64,000 nt of DNA from Bordetella genomosp. 9 (GTDB lineage Bacteria > Pseudomonadota > Gammaproteobacteria > Burkholderiales > Burkholderiaceae_B): NCBI RefSeq assembly GCF_002119725.1, contig NZ_CP021109.1, positions 3,472,001 to 3,536,000 of the forward strand. The letters are read 5' to 3'. Shown here one piece after another: positions 9,081 to 17,806 of the stretch; the first letter of the stretch is position 1; each line of letters starts with the position of its first letter. The notes below the pieces were generated by a model. That model searched no databases. It saw only the letters and a program-made list of their open reading frames with translations, and was not told the DNA's origin. Made by a program: the position numbers and the translations under genes.

Positions 9081-9095
9081 ATACAAGGCTTGTAT
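9081..9095. promoter_or_regulatory. LysR-type binding motif ATAC-N7-GTAT
   Basis: ATAC (9081-9084), seven bases, GTAT (9092-9095); the inner bases extend the symmetry to ATACAA-GGC-TTGTAT. This is the classic LysR-type T-N11-A box. It ends two bases before the ATG of the lysR gene at 9098, so binding there would block initiation and suggests strong negative autoregulation. Binding itself is inference. Confidence 0.65.
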
Positions 9096-9097
9096 CG

Positions 9098-9997
9098 ATG
9101 GAACTACGCCAGCTGGAGTGCTTCGTCGCCGTTGCGGAAGAGCTGCATTTCGGGCGCGCCGCGGCCCGCCTGTGCATGACGCAGCCGCCCCTGAGCCGCC
9201 AGATCCGCTTGCTCGAACAGGGCCTGGGCGTAACCTTGCTGGAGCGCAGCAGCCGGGTCGTCGCCCTGACGGCGGCGGGCCGCAGTTTCCTGCGCGATGC
9301 GCGCCATCTGCTGGCGTATTCGGCGCGCGCGGCGTCCAGCGCGCGCCGCGCGTCCGGGGGCGAGGCCGGCCACATCGTGCTGGGATTCACCGCCGTGGCG
9401 GCCTATCGCTTGATGCCCGATTGGGTGATGAAGGCGCGCCGCGTATTGCCGGACGTCGATATCGAACTGCGCGAACGCGTTTCGACGGATCTGGGGCGAT
9501 TGCTGGTGGCCGGTGAACTGGATGCGATGCTCGCCCGCCAATTGCCGCGGCACGAAGGTCTGGCCTATCGGCTCATCGCGCGCGAGCCGCTGGTGCTGGC
9601 CGTGCCCAGGAAGTCGCCCTTGCTGGCCTATCCGGCCGTGCCGCTGCGGGCGCTGCACCGCGAACCCTTCGTGGCCTATGCGCCCAGCGAGGGCAAGTAT
9701 TTCCACGAGCGCATCGCCGGCGCGCTGGGCCTGGCGGGCGTAACGCCGGACATCGTGCAGCACGCCAGCCAGACCCATACCTTGCTGGGGCTGGTGCGGG
9801 CGGGGCTGGGGGTGGGGATCGTGCCGGACTCGGCGCGCGAGCTGCGCATGGAGGGCGTGTCCTTTCTGCCCTTGGCGCAGAAGAACCTGACGGCCGAGAT
9901 CTACCTGGCGTGGCGGTCGCGGCACGACAATCCCGCGCTCGATGCGTTCATCGAACGCGTCGTGGAGCCTTCTCTGAAACGCCGCCAGCGTTTGTGA
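9098..9997 (+). CDS. LysR family transcriptional regulator
   Basis: 299 residues. The N-terminal helix-turn-helix is MELRQLECFVAVAEELHFGRAAARLCMTQPPLSRQIRLLE, typical of the CatM/BenM-like branch, followed by a periplasmic-binding-like effector domain with the standard FTAVAAYRLMP and GLGVGIVPDSA segments. It is divergent from the Bug receptor and hydroxyacid dehydrogenase genes and is probably their activator, responding to the imported acid. The effector is unknown. The expected operator motif abuts its own start codon. Confidence 0.9.
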   Translation: MELRQLECFVAVAEELHFGRAAARLCMTQPPLSRQIRLLEQGLGVTLLERSSRVVALTAAGRSFLRDARHLLAYSARAASSARRASGGEAGHIVLGFTAVAAYRLMPDWVMKARRVLPDVDIELRERVSTDLGRLLVAGELDAMLARQLPRHEGLAYRLIAREPLVLAVPRKSPLLAYPAVPLRALHREPFVAYAPSEGKYFHERIAGALGLAGVTPDIVQHASQTHTLLGLVRAGLGVGIVPDSARELRMEGVSFLPLAQKNLTAEIYLAWRSRHDNPALDAFIERVVEPSLKRRQRL

Positions 9998-10008
9998 GGC
10001 TGGCGGCG
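9980..10008. terminator. Hairpin at the convergent end of lysR and the BASS transporter gene
   Basis: A perfect 10-bp stem, CGCCGCCAGC (9980-9989) pairing with GCTGGCGGCG (9999-10008), encloses the lysR stop codon. There is no U-tract on either strand, so intrinsic termination is uncertain; it may serve as a transcript-end stabiliser. Confidence 0.4.
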
Positions 10009-10072
10009 CCAACGCGGCGCGGACCGCGCCGCCGCCGGATGGCGTCAGCGGCGCTTGCCGAAGAAGGGAAAC

Positions 10073-11011
10073 TCAGACGCCGTCGCCGTCGCGGAAGCGG
10101 CGGAACAGCGTGGCGGCCATGGGGCCCGAGATGTTGTGCCAGACGCTGAAGATGGCGCTGGGCACGGCGGCCAGGGGCGAGAAGTGCGCAGTGGCCAGCG
10201 CCACGCCCAGGCCCGAATTCTGCATGCCCACCTCGATCGAGATGGCCTTGCGCTTGGACACGCTCATGCCGCAGGCCTTGGCCAGCAGATAGCCGATCAG
10301 CAGTCCCAGCCCGTTGTGCAGCACCACGACGGCGAAGATCAGCAGGCCGCTGGTCGCGATGCGCGCCTGGTTACCGGCGACCACGGCGGCGACGATGGCG
10401 ACGATGGCCGTCACCGACACCAGCGGCAGCACGGCCACGCCCACGCGCGCCTTGTCCTTCAGCAGATACTGGGCCGCCACGCCGAGCGCGATGGGCAGCA
10501 CCACCACCTGAATGATGGACCAGAACATCGCCGATGCGCTGACGTCCAGCCATTGGCTGGCGAGCAGATAAATCAGCGCCGGCGTGATGATCGGGGCCAG
10601 CAGCGTCGTCACGGAAGTCACCGTGACCGACAGCGCGACGTCGCCGCGCGCCAGGAAGGTCATGACGTTGGACGCCGTGCCGCCGGGGCAGCATCCCACC
10701 AGGATCACGCCTACCGCCACTTCCGGCGGCAGGGACAAGCCTTTGGCGAGCACCCAGGCCAGACCCGGCATGATGATGAACTGCCCCAGCACGCCGATGA
10801 CAACGTCGCGCGGACGGCGCGTCACTTCCTGGAAGTCCGCCTTGGACAAGGTCAGCCCCATGCCAAACATGACGATCCCCAGCAGCGGGACGATGTACGG
10901 GCCGATACCCTTGAAGGTATCCGGATAGAAGAACGCGAGCGCCGCGAAAAGCAGCACCCAGATGGCGAAGGTATTGCCGACGAATCGGCTGAAACGGGCA
11001 AGGGACTGCAC
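10073..11011 (-). CDS. Bile acid:sodium symporter (BASS) family transporter
   Basis: Inner-membrane protein of 312 residues with about nine to ten hydrophobic segments. The family sites are FGMGLTLSKADF in segment 2 and the two sodium/substrate crossover motifs, VGCCPGGTASNVMTFLA and EVGMQNSGLGVALA. Bacterial members move organic acids such as pantoate or keto acids with sodium rather than bile acids. No ATG fits; the GTG at 11011 has a CTGGAG ribosome-binding site ten bases upstream. It stands alone, convergent with lysR. The substrate is unknown. Confidence 0.85.
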   Translation of the reverse strand: MQSLARFSRFVGNTFAIWVLLFAALAFFYPDTFKGIGPYIVPLLGIVMFGMGLTLSKADFQEVTRRPRDVVIGVLGQFIIMPGLAWVLAKGLSLPPEVAVGVILVGCCPGGTASNVMTFLARGDVALSVTVTSVTTLLAPIITPALIYLLASQWLDVSASAMFWSIIQVVVLPIALGVAAQYLLKDKARVGVAVLPLVSVTAIVAIVAAVVAGNQARIATSGLLIFAVVVLHNGLGLLIGYLLAKACGMSVSKRKAISIEVGMQNSGLGVALATAHFSPLAAVPSAIFSVWHNISGPMAATLFRRFRDGDGV

Positions 11012-11371
11012 GGCCGGGGCTCCAGGGGTGGGCGAAAAAAGCCGGTAGTTTACGGCACGCCCTGCGCGACGGGCGTCCGCCCGGTATGGCGTGGCCCGGC
11101 GCCGGCCCGTATGGCGCGACGGTCGCGTTGCCTTTCGCGGGTGCGCACGCTCAGGCGCCGCCCGCATTGCCGGGCGGATCGGTCAGCATGATGAAGACTT
11201 GTCCATACTGCGTAACCCGCAAATAGGGGTCCATTGACGCATATCGCGCAACGGACGGGTGGGTATCACGCGTCGAAACACAGCCGTTGACGGGGCGATG
11301 GCCCGGCACGGCGGCGTTAAGATTCCAGCTTTGCGGCTCGCCTGCGCTGCCGCTCCCGCCGAAGGATTTTC
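11012..11371. other. Divergent intergenic region without a gene
   Basis: This 360-base gap separates the BASS transporter start (minus) from the pcaD-like gene (plus). The half next to the BASS gene is GC-rich and holds nothing recognisable. A GAAGGA ribosome-binding site lies at 11361-11366, ahead of the ATG at 11372. I see no strong promoter consensus, RNA gene or repeat. Confidence 0.5.
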
Positions 11372-12151
11372 ATGCCCTACGCAGACCTCGCGTCATCCCG
11401 CATCTATTACGTCATCGACGGCCCACGGGAAGCCCCGGTACTGATGCTGTCCAACTCCCTGGGCACCTGCGCCGACATGTGGGCGCCCCAGGTGCCGGTG
11501 TTCACCCGGCGTTTCCGGGTGCTGCGCTACGACACGCGCGGCCATGGCCGCTCCGCAACGCCGGCGGGCGAATATCCCTTCAGCGCCCTGATCGACGACG
11601 TCGTCGGGCTGCTTGACCATCTGGGCATCGAAAAGGTGCATTTCTGCGGTCTGTCCATGGGCGGTCCCACCGGCATGGGGCTGGCGCTGGCGCAGCCGCA
11701 ACGGGTGGGCAAACTGGTGCTGTGCAATACCGCGGCGCGCATCGGCAGCGTCGAAAGCTGGCAGACCCGCATGGAGGCGGTGCGCCAGCACGGCATGCAT
11801 GGCATGGCCGGCGCCATTTTCGAACGCTGGCTGACGCCGGACTTTCGCGCGTCGCAGCCGGCGCTGACGCAGGTGCTGCTGGACATGCTGCGCCGCGCGG
11901 ATGATGAAGGCTACCGCCTGGCGTGCGCGGCCTTGCGCGACCTGGATCTGCGCAGCCGCGTCGCACGGATTGCCGCCCCTGCCCTCGTCATCGCGGGAAC
12001 GCACGACGCGGCCGCCACGCCTGAGCAAGGCCGCGAACTGGCCGCCGCCATCCCGGGCGCGCAATACCGCGAGCTGAACGCTTCGCACATTTCCAATTGG
12101 GAATGCCCGGACGCATTCGCGGATCTCGTCATGGGGTTTCTTGCGTCATGA
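11372..12151 (+). CDS. pcaD: Alpha/beta hydrolase, 3-oxoadipate enol-lactonase-like
   Basis: 259 residues of the PcaD family. The oxyanion segment is MLSNSLGTCADMW, followed by YDTRGHGRS, and the nucleophile elbow GLSMGG carries Ser95. The acid is in IAGTHDAAATPEQG and the histidine is in NASHISNWE. The NSLGT and RYDTRGHGRS wording is typical of enol-lactonases that convert beta-ketoadipate enol-lactone to beta-ketoadipate in aromatic degradation. No other pca gene is nearby, so the exact substrate is uncertain. The start is fixed by a GAAGGA ribosome-binding site. Overlaps the next gene by ATGA. Confidence 0.8.
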   Translation: MPYADLASSRIYYVIDGPREAPVLMLSNSLGTCADMWAPQVPVFTRRFRVLRYDTRGHGRSATPAGEYPFSALIDDVVGLLDHLGIEKVHFCGLSMGGPTGMGLALAQPQRVGKLVLCNTAARIGSVESWQTRMEAVRQHGMHGMAGAIFERWLTPDFRASQPALTQVLLDMLRRADDEGYRLACAALRDLDLRSRVARIAAPALVIAGTHDAAATPEQGRELAAAIPGAQYRELNASHISNWECPDAFADLVMGFLAS

Positions 12152-12666
12152 CCCGCGCCCGTCCCGCTTCGCCAGCCTGCGAGATCCTGCCCATCACGCC
12201 CTCGCACATCGAGGGCTACCGCCGCGCGCTGGACGAAGTGGCGCGCGAACGGCGCCATTTGAGCTTCCTGAAGGCGCCGCCGCTGGAACAGACCCGCGCG
12301 TTCGTCATGCACAACATCGCCCGGCGCCACCCGCACTTCGTCGCCGTGGCCGATCGTGAAGTGGTCGGCTGGTGCGACATCGTCCCGCTGTCGCAACCGG
12401 GCTTCACCCATACGGGCGTGCTCGGCATGGGCGTGCGGCCGGACCAGCGCGGCCGCGGCGTGGGCAAGGCCCTGATGGCCGCCGCGCTTGACGCGGCCGA
12501 CGCCATCGGGCTGCGCCGCATCGAACTCGAGGTCTACGCCAGCAACCGCCCCGCCCGCGCCCTGTACCGGTCGTTCGGATTCGTGGAAGAAGGCATCAAG
12601 CGCAAGGGGCGCTATCTGGACGGCGCATACGAAGACGTCGTCATGATGGCCCTGCTAAGGGATTGA
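12148..12666 (+). CDS. GNAT family N-acetyltransferase
   Basis: 172 residues, beginning at the ATG at 12148 that overlaps the upstream stop as ATGA. The acetyl-CoA loop is MGVRPDQRGRGVGKALMAA. Then come IELEVYASNRPARALYRSFGF and the C-terminal KRKGRYLDGAYEDVVMMALL, which resemble the RimJ/PhnO/YhhY-like GNAT group. The acceptor is unknown. Coupled to the hydrolase gene; convergent with lacI. Confidence 0.82.
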   Translation: MTRARPASPACEILPITPSHIEGYRRALDEVARERRHLSFLKAPPLEQTRAFVMHNIARRHPHFVAVADREVVGWCDIVPLSQPGFTHTGVLGMGVRPDQRGRGVGKALMAAALDAADAIGLRRIELEVYASNRPARALYRSFGFVEEGIKRKGRYLDGAYEDVVMMALLRD

Positions 12667-12667
12667 A

Positions 12668-12699
12668 CCAGCCGGCGGGTCGGTTCAGCCCGCGGCTGG
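12668..12699. terminator. Possible bidirectional terminator hairpin
   Basis: CCAGCCGGCGGG (12668-12679) pairs with CCCGCGGCTGG (12689-12699), with one mismatch or bulge and a nine-base loop. It sits between the convergent acetyltransferase and lacI genes and overlaps the lacI stop. It has no poly-U run. Confidence 0.4.
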
Positions 12700-13710
12700 G
12701 GCAGGCCCCGTCGATTCCCGCACCACCAGCGTGGCGTCCACCTCGTGGTGCAGGGGCGGGGATGCGCCGGCCAGGGTGCGGACCAGGTATTCGCCGGCGC
12801 GCGTCCACACTTCGTCGGTGGGCAGGTGCATCGTCGTCAGGCTGGGCCGCAAATGACGGCTCCACTCCAGGTCGTCGAAGCCCATCACCGACAGATCCCG
12901 CGGCAATTGCAGGCCCTGCCGCTCCGCCTCCAGCAGCACGCCATACGCCAGCACGTCGTTGCCGCAGATCACCGCGGTCGGATGGGGGCGCCGGCCGAAC
13001 AGGGCGCGCGCCGCCTGGCGCGCATCGTCCAGCTTGTAGGGCACCTCTATATACCACTGCGGCGGCAATTCCAGCCCGCCCGCCTGCAGCGCCGCGCGTA
13101 TGCCGCGCACGCGCGCCGATGCGCGGTCGTTGTGCCGTCCGATGGCGGCCACGACGCCGATATGGCGGTGGCCCAGACCAATCAGGAATTCGCAGGCGCG
13201 CCGCGCAGCCGTTTCGTTGTCGGCGCCCACAGACGCGTAGGGCTTGTCGGGGTGATACACCCCCACGTTGACGAAGGGAATGCGCTGCGCGGCGAGCAGG
13301 CGGCGCAGCCCGGGCGTATGCACGTCGCCGCGCAGGATCAATCCGTCGATGCCGCGGCTGATCATGTTCTGCGCCTGGGTGTATTCGACCTCGGGGTCGT
13401 AGCCGCTGGTGGCGAGCAGCAGCAAATATCCCTGCGCCGATAGATAGTGCTGCAGGGCCTCGATGCCCCGCGCGAACATGGCGTTATCGACGGTTGGAAT
13501 GATGGCGCCGATCGTGCGGGTGCGGCGCGAAGAAAGCGCGCGCGCCGCGGCATCCGGGATATAGCCCAGTTCCTCGATGGCGGCGTCGATGCGAGCGCGC
13601 AATTCGGCACTGACGCTCGCCGGGTTGTTCAGCGCGCGGGAAATGGACGCCGTGGACACGCCCGCGAGGCGCGCCACCTCTCTGATCCCCACCGCTCGGC
13701 TGGTTCTCAT
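12685..13710 (-). CDS. LacI family transcriptional regulator of the adjacent sugar operon
   Basis: 341 residues. The N-terminal helix-turn-helix and hinge are clear (IREVARLAGVSTASISRALN, then GYIPDAAARAL), followed by a periplasmic-binding-like effector core (TIGAIIPTVDNAMFARGIE; VMGFDDLEWSRHLRPSLTT). The ATG at 13710 is chosen because the helix-turn-helix starts at once; the frame stays open upstream but has no homology there. It is divergent from the sugar transport and catabolism operon and very probably represses it. Two near-identical operator-like sites flank the intergenic region. Confidence 0.9.
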   Translation of the reverse strand: MRTSRAVGIREVARLAGVSTASISRALNNPASVSAELRARIDAAIEELGYIPDAAARALSSRRTRTIGAIIPTVDNAMFARGIEALQHYLSAQGYLLLLATSGYDPEVEYTQAQNMISRGIDGLILRGDVHTPGLRRLLAAQRIPFVNVGVYHPDKPYASVGADNETAARRACEFLIGLGHRHIGVVAAIGRHNDRASARVRGIRAALQAGGLELPPQWYIEVPYKLDDARQAARALFGRRPHPTAVICGNDVLAYGVLLEAERQGLQLPRDLSVMGFDDLEWSRHLRPSLTTMHLPTDEVWTRAGEYLVRTLAGASPPLHHEVDATLVVRESTGPAPAAG

Positions 13711-13724
13711 GTAACGGTTTTCAT
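13709..13724. promoter_or_regulatory. LacI-type operator copy 1, overlapping the lacI start codon
   Basis: The plus strand reads ATGTAACGGTTTTCAT. Its reverse complement, ATGAAAACCGTTACAT, differs by one base from the second site at 13863-13877 over 15 positions. Overlap with the lacI ATG suggests autoregulation. Protein binding is inferred from position and repetition. Confidence 0.65.
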
Positions 13725-13862
13725 AAAGCGGCACGGCTGGAATCCGCCGCGTTCGAACTTTACCAGAACCGCGCGCCGGTGGAGAGTCGTAAGAGTCAGT
13801 AAGAAGCGGCCGCGACAGGTCCAACCCGTATTGACATCTTGGCAGCGCGCCGCCCATACTCC

Positions 13863-13877
13863 TGAAAACGGTTACAT
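13863..13877. promoter_or_regulatory. LacI-type operator copy 2, upstream of the sugar operon
   Basis: TGAAAACGGTTACAT, an inverted copy of the site at 13709-13724 (14 of 15 bases the same). It lies about 65 bases upstream of the receptor start codon, where it could cover the operon promoter. The 140 bases between the two sites would allow looping. Confidence 0.65.
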
Positions 13878-13940
13878 TATAGAGGCGCCAACCGGACCGA
13901 GCCGCGCTCGGCCGCCATGGCCCCGAACAAGGAGACAGGC

Positions 13941-15239
13941 ATGCACACCACGATCCGCGCCACGGCCGCCGGCATCGCGCTGGGTACCGCGCTCATTGCC
14001 GCCAACGCCGCTGCCCAGGGCTTCGACTGGCGCAAACATCAGGGCGAGCAAATCACCTTCCTGGCGAACAACAATCCCGTCGCCAATGCCCTGATCAAGC
14101 ACAAGGACGACTTCGAAAAACTCACCGGCATCAAGCTGAAGGTGGACGCATACCAGGAGCAGCAGATGCGCCAGCGCCTGGTCACCAGCATGAACGCCCG
14201 CAGCGGCGAAGTGGACGTCTTCATGTCGCTGCCTTCGCGCGAGGGCCTGCAGTTCGCCCGCGCCGGCTGGTATGCGGACCTGACGCCTTACGTGCAGGGC
14301 GCCGCGGCGCCGGACTACAACTTCAAGGATTTCAGCCCCGGCCTGGTGAAGGACGCCACGGTGGACGGCAAGGTGCTCGGCGTGCCGCTGAATCTGGAGG
14401 GGCCGGTGCTGTACTACCGCACCGACGTGTTCAAGAGGTGCGGCGTGTCGCTGCCTGGCGATCTGAAAAACCTGCCGGACGTGGCGGCGCGCCTGAAGTC
14501 CTGCGAACCCGAGCTGACGCCTTTCGTCTCGCGCGGACAGAAGCCCGCCCTGCCCTTCACCTACAGCGTGTTCCTGCACAACATGGGCGCGCAGTACATG
14601 AAGGACGGCAAATCGACGCTGTGCTCGCCGCAGGGGCTGGCCGCGATGCGCCTTTACGCCGGACTGCTGAAGGATTACGGGCCGCCGGGCGTCGTGAACT
14701 ACAGCTTCTACCAGATCTCATCGCTGTACAAGGCGGGGCGCGCCGTGATGGCCTTTGAATCGTCGAACGAGCTCAGCACGCTGATGCAAGGCGGCGCGCG
14801 CGAAAGCGACACCGGCGTCGCGGTGCTGCCCGGCGGGGCCGGCGGATCGCATCCGACCATGATCGGCTGGACGATGGCGATTTCCGCCTACAGCAAGAAC
14901 AAGGACGCGGCCTGGTATTTCCTGCAGTGGGCCAGCAGCCCAGCCATGCAGAAACAACTGGCGCTGCAAGGCATCGCGCCGCCCCGGGTATCCGCCTTCC
15001 AGGATGCGGACTTCAAGGCCTGGGCCGCGCAGAAGCCCGTGCGCGAGCAATGGGTCGCCGCGCTGGACCAGATCAGCAGGACGGGAACGGCCGAGGTCGG
15101 CTATCCCATCGTCGCCAATCCCGCGTCGCGCGAGTTCGTCGGACAGGCGGTCAACGAGGTCATGCTGGGCAGCAAACCCGCAGAGCAGGCTTGCGCCGAA
15201 GCGGAAAAATCGCTCGATGCGCTGATCGCCAAGGAATAG
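13941..15239 (+). CDS. Sugar ABC transporter substrate-binding protein (family 1)
   Basis: Periplasmic receptor of 432 residues. The ATG at 13941 has an AAGGAGA ribosome-binding site seven bases upstream and gives a signal peptide, MHTTIRATAAGIALGTALIA, ending NAAAQ. An ATG eight codons earlier is in frame but poorly placed. The mature part has the SBP_bac_1 pattern (QITFLANNNPVANALIKHKD; GVPLNLEGPVLYYRTDVFK; later IGWTMAISAYSKNKDAAWYF). It is the first gene of an eight-gene operon. The ligand is probably a sugar or polyol. Confidence 0.9.
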   Translation: MHTTIRATAAGIALGTALIAANAAAQGFDWRKHQGEQITFLANNNPVANALIKHKDDFEKLTGIKLKVDAYQEQQMRQRLVTSMNARSGEVDVFMSLPSREGLQFARAGWYADLTPYVQGAAAPDYNFKDFSPGLVKDATVDGKVLGVPLNLEGPVLYYRTDVFKRCGVSLPGDLKNLPDVAARLKSCEPELTPFVSRGQKPALPFTYSVFLHNMGAQYMKDGKSTLCSPQGLAAMRLYAGLLKDYGPPGVVNYSFYQISSLYKAGRAVMAFESSNELSTLMQGGARESDTGVAVLPGGAGGSHPTMIGWTMAISAYSKNKDAAWYFLQWASSPAMQKQLALQGIAPPRVSAFQDADFKAWAAQKPVREQWVAALDQISRTGTAEVGYPIVANPASREFVGQAVNEVMLGSKPAEQACAEAEKSLDALIAKE

Positions 15240-15241
15240 CA

Positions 15242-15973
15242 ATGTTCGAATTCGCAGCGGGGCACCGCGTCCTGATCGTCGGGGGCGCGGGCGATATCGG
15301 CTCGGCCATGGCGGCGGCTTTCCTGGCGCAGGGGTGCGAGGTCATCGCCACGGGCGTGGACGAAGCGGCCGTGGCGGCCTGCCGGCTGCCGGCGGCGCCG
15401 GCGCTGACCCTGGCGGCGCTGGACGTCACGGACGACGCCGCGGTGGCCGCCTTCGCCGGCGGGCTCGACCGGCTCGACACCCTGGTGAACTGCGCGGGCA
15501 TTCTGGCGCGCGGCAGGGAGTTCGAACTGGCCACCTTCCAGCGCGTGATCGACGTCAACCTGACCGGCGCCTTCCGCATGTGCGCCGCCTGCCAGCCGCT
15601 GCTGGCCGCGAGCACCCGCTGCCCCAGCATCATCAATACCGCATCGATGAACGCCTACATGGCCCTGCCCTTCATCCCCGCCTATTGCGCCAGCAAGGGG
15701 GGCGTGGTGATGCTCACGAAGTCGCTGGCGCTGGCCTGGGCCGAGTCCGGCATACGCGTGAACGCCGTGGCGCCCGGCTATGTCGAGACGTCGCTGAACG
15801 CGGCCGGCCGCCGCGATCCCGCGCACTACGCGCGCATCCGCGACCGCATCCCGCAGGGCCGCTGGGCGCAGCCCGACGACATCGCCGGCGGCGCGCTGTT
15901 CCTGGCTTCGGCCGCGGCGCGGTACATCACCGGCACCGTGCGGCCCATCGACGGCGGCTTCCTGGCGGGCTAG
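15242..15973 (+). CDS. Short-chain dehydrogenase/reductase (sugar or polyol dehydrogenase)
   Basis: Classical SDR of 243 residues: cofactor loop VGGAGDIGSA, NAG-type motif LVNCAGILA, catalytic Ser in NTASMNAYM, and Tyr148 and Lys in PAYCASKGG, followed by VNAVAPGYVETSL and the C-terminal GTVRPIDGGF. It would interconvert a hydroxyl and a ketone with NAD(P)H. The start lies two bases after the receptor gene stop. Finding it between receptor and permease genes marks it as part of the catabolic pathway for the imported sugar or polyol. Confidence 0.9.
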   Translation: MFEFAAGHRVLIVGGAGDIGSAMAAAFLAQGCEVIATGVDEAAVAACRLPAAPALTLAALDVTDDAAVAAFAGGLDRLDTLVNCAGILARGREFELATFQRVIDVNLTGAFRMCAACQPLLAASTRCPSIINTASMNAYMALPFIPAYCASKGGVVMLTKSLALAWAESGIRVNAVAPGYVETSLNAAGRRDPAHYARIRDRIPQGRWAQPDDIAGGALFLASAAARYITGTVRPIDGGFLAG

Positions 15974-15999
15974 GCCGCCGACGCTGCAAGGAGCTTCAC

Positions 16000-16953
16000 A
16001 TGAGCCGATCCCTCGGAACCGCCGGCAATGTACCGGGCAAGAAGCCGTGGCGCGCCCGCCATGCAAGCGCCGCGCCGGCTGCCGCGAACCGGTCCATCGG
16101 CATCGCCGGCAAGCTGGCGGCCCTGTCCGCGCCGGCGCTGTGCTTCACGATTCTGCTGATCGCATTTCCCTTCGCATACACGCTGTGGCTCAGCCTGAAC
16201 GAATTCAGCCTGGGCGGGGACATGCGTTTCAACGAAGGGCTCAACTATGTGCACATGGTGCGGGATCCGGAGTTCTGGCACGGGTTGAAGATCACCATCG
16301 TCCTGTATCTGCTGTCGCTCGCGCTGCAGCTGGTGCTGGGCACGTATATGGCCATGCTGCTGCATGGGTCGCGCCGCCTCTCCGGCGTGATGCGCACGCT
16401 CTTGATCTCGCCGTTCGTCCTGCCGCCGGTCGTCGTGGGGATGATGTTCGTCGTGGTGCTCGATCCCGCCATCGGCGTGGCGAACTGGCTGCTGCGGCAT
16501 GCCGGCCTGCCGCCATCGGAATGGCTGGCATCGCCGGGCTGGGTCATCCCCACCGTCGCCCTGCTCGATACCTGGCAATGGACGCCCTATGTGGCGCTGA
16601 TCGTGCTCGGCGGCCTGCAGGCGCTGCCGCCCAACGTCTACGAGGCGGCGCAGATCGACGGCGCCTCGCGTCCGCGCATCTTCTTCCGCATCACGCTGCC
16701 GCTGCTGATGCCGACCCTGGTGACGGCGGCCATCCTGCGCAGCGTCGACCTGCTGCGCTTCTTCGACATCATCTACATCACCACGCAAGGCGGGCCGGGC
16801 AACGCGTCGAACACCCTGAACATCTACGGTTTCCGCAAGGGCTTCGAGTTCTTCGAGATGGGCTATGCCAGCGCGCTGATGGTCACGCTATCGACCATCG
16901 TGCTCATGGCCGTCATCGTCATGGTCCGCGCGCGGCAACGCGTGTCGTGGTAG
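16000..16953 (+). CDS. Sugar ABC transporter permease (MalF/UgpA type)
   Basis: Inner-membrane permease of 317 residues with six main hydrophobic segments after a basic cytoplasmic N-terminus. The EAA loop is seen as YEAAQIDGASRPRIFFRITLPLL, the site that docks on the ATPase. The ATG at 16000 follows AAGGAG. It pairs with the next permease in the CUT1-type importer. Confidence 0.92.
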   Translation: MSRSLGTAGNVPGKKPWRARHASAAPAAANRSIGIAGKLAALSAPALCFTILLIAFPFAYTLWLSLNEFSLGGDMRFNEGLNYVHMVRDPEFWHGLKITIVLYLLSLALQLVLGTYMAMLLHGSRRLSGVMRTLLISPFVLPPVVVGMMFVVVLDPAIGVANWLLRHAGLPPSEWLASPGWVIPTVALLDTWQWTPYVALIVLGGLQALPPNVYEAAQIDGASRPRIFFRITLPLLMPTLVTAAILRSVDLLRFFDIIYITTQGGPGNASNTLNIYGFRKGFEFFEMGYASALMVTLSTIVLMAVIVMVRARQRVSW

Positions 16954-16979
16954 CGCCCTCAACCGATTGGAGCAAAGGC

Positions 16980-17792
16980 ATGGACAACCGCATGCTGCGC
17001 TGGCTGAACAACGCGCAATTGGCGCTGGTCGCGCTGATCATCCTGGCGCCCGTGGCGTGGATGGTCGCCGCGTCGTTCAAGGGGCCGGCCGACGTCATCG
17101 CCTACCCGCCGGCGTTCTGGTTCACGCCCACGCTGGACAACTATCGGCAGTTGTTCGAGACCACGCCGTTCGCCCACTACACCTGGAACAGCGTGGTGGT
17201 GACGACAGGATCCACGCTGATCGGGATCGTGCTCGGCGTGCCGGCGGCGTTCGCCTCGTCCTGGACCCGCATCACCTGGCCGGCCACCGTCACGCTGATG
17301 GCGCGCATGGCGCCCGGCACGCTGTTCCTGCTGCCTTGGTACGTGATGTTCCGCCATTTCGACCTGATCGGCTCCTATACCGCGCTGGTCCTGACCCACG
17401 CGGTAATCACCATGCCCATCGTCATCTGGGTGCTGCTGCCTTTCTTCGACGCCATCCCGCGCAGCGTCCTGGAAAGCGCACAGGTGGACGGCTGCGGGGT
17501 GCTTCGCATCCTGTGGCGCATCGCGCTGCCGCTGGTCATGCCGGGCCTGATCGTGGCGGCCATCCTGGCTTTCGTGTTTTCCTGGAACTACTTCCTGTTC
17601 GCGCTGGTGCTGTCGGATGGCGACACCAAGACGCTGATTGCCGCCTCGTTCAACTTCATCGGGGAAGGCTCGACCAACTGGGGCGGCTTGATGGCCGCCG
17701 CCACGCTGATCGCGCTGCCTCCGCTGCTGCTCGCCTTCGCCGTGCAGCGCCGCCTGGTGGGCGGCCTGGCGCTGGGCGCCGTCAAGGGATGA
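16980..17792 (+). CDS. Sugar ABC transporter permease (MalG/UgpE type)
   Basis: Second CUT1 permease, 270 residues with six hydrophobic segments. The EAA loop reads LESAQVDGCGVLRILWRIALP. It begins MDNRMLRWLNNAQLALVALI after a GGAGCAAAGGC ribosome-binding site and ends as ATGA into a rejected alternative start of the dehydrogenase. Forms the channel heterodimer with the preceding permease. Confidence 0.92.
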   Translation: MDNRMLRWLNNAQLALVALIILAPVAWMVAASFKGPADVIAYPPAFWFTPTLDNYRQLFETTPFAHYTWNSVVVTTGSTLIGIVLGVPAAFASSWTRITWPATVTLMARMAPGTLFLLPWYVMFRHFDLIGSYTALVLTHAVITMPIVIWVLLPFFDAIPRSVLESAQVDGCGVLRILWRIALPLVMPGLIVAAILAFVFSWNYFLFALVLSDGDTKTLIAASFNFIGEGSTNWGGLMAAATLIALPPLLLAFAVQRRLVGGLALGAVKG

Positions 17793-17806
17793 CAAAGGAG
17801 CCGTTC

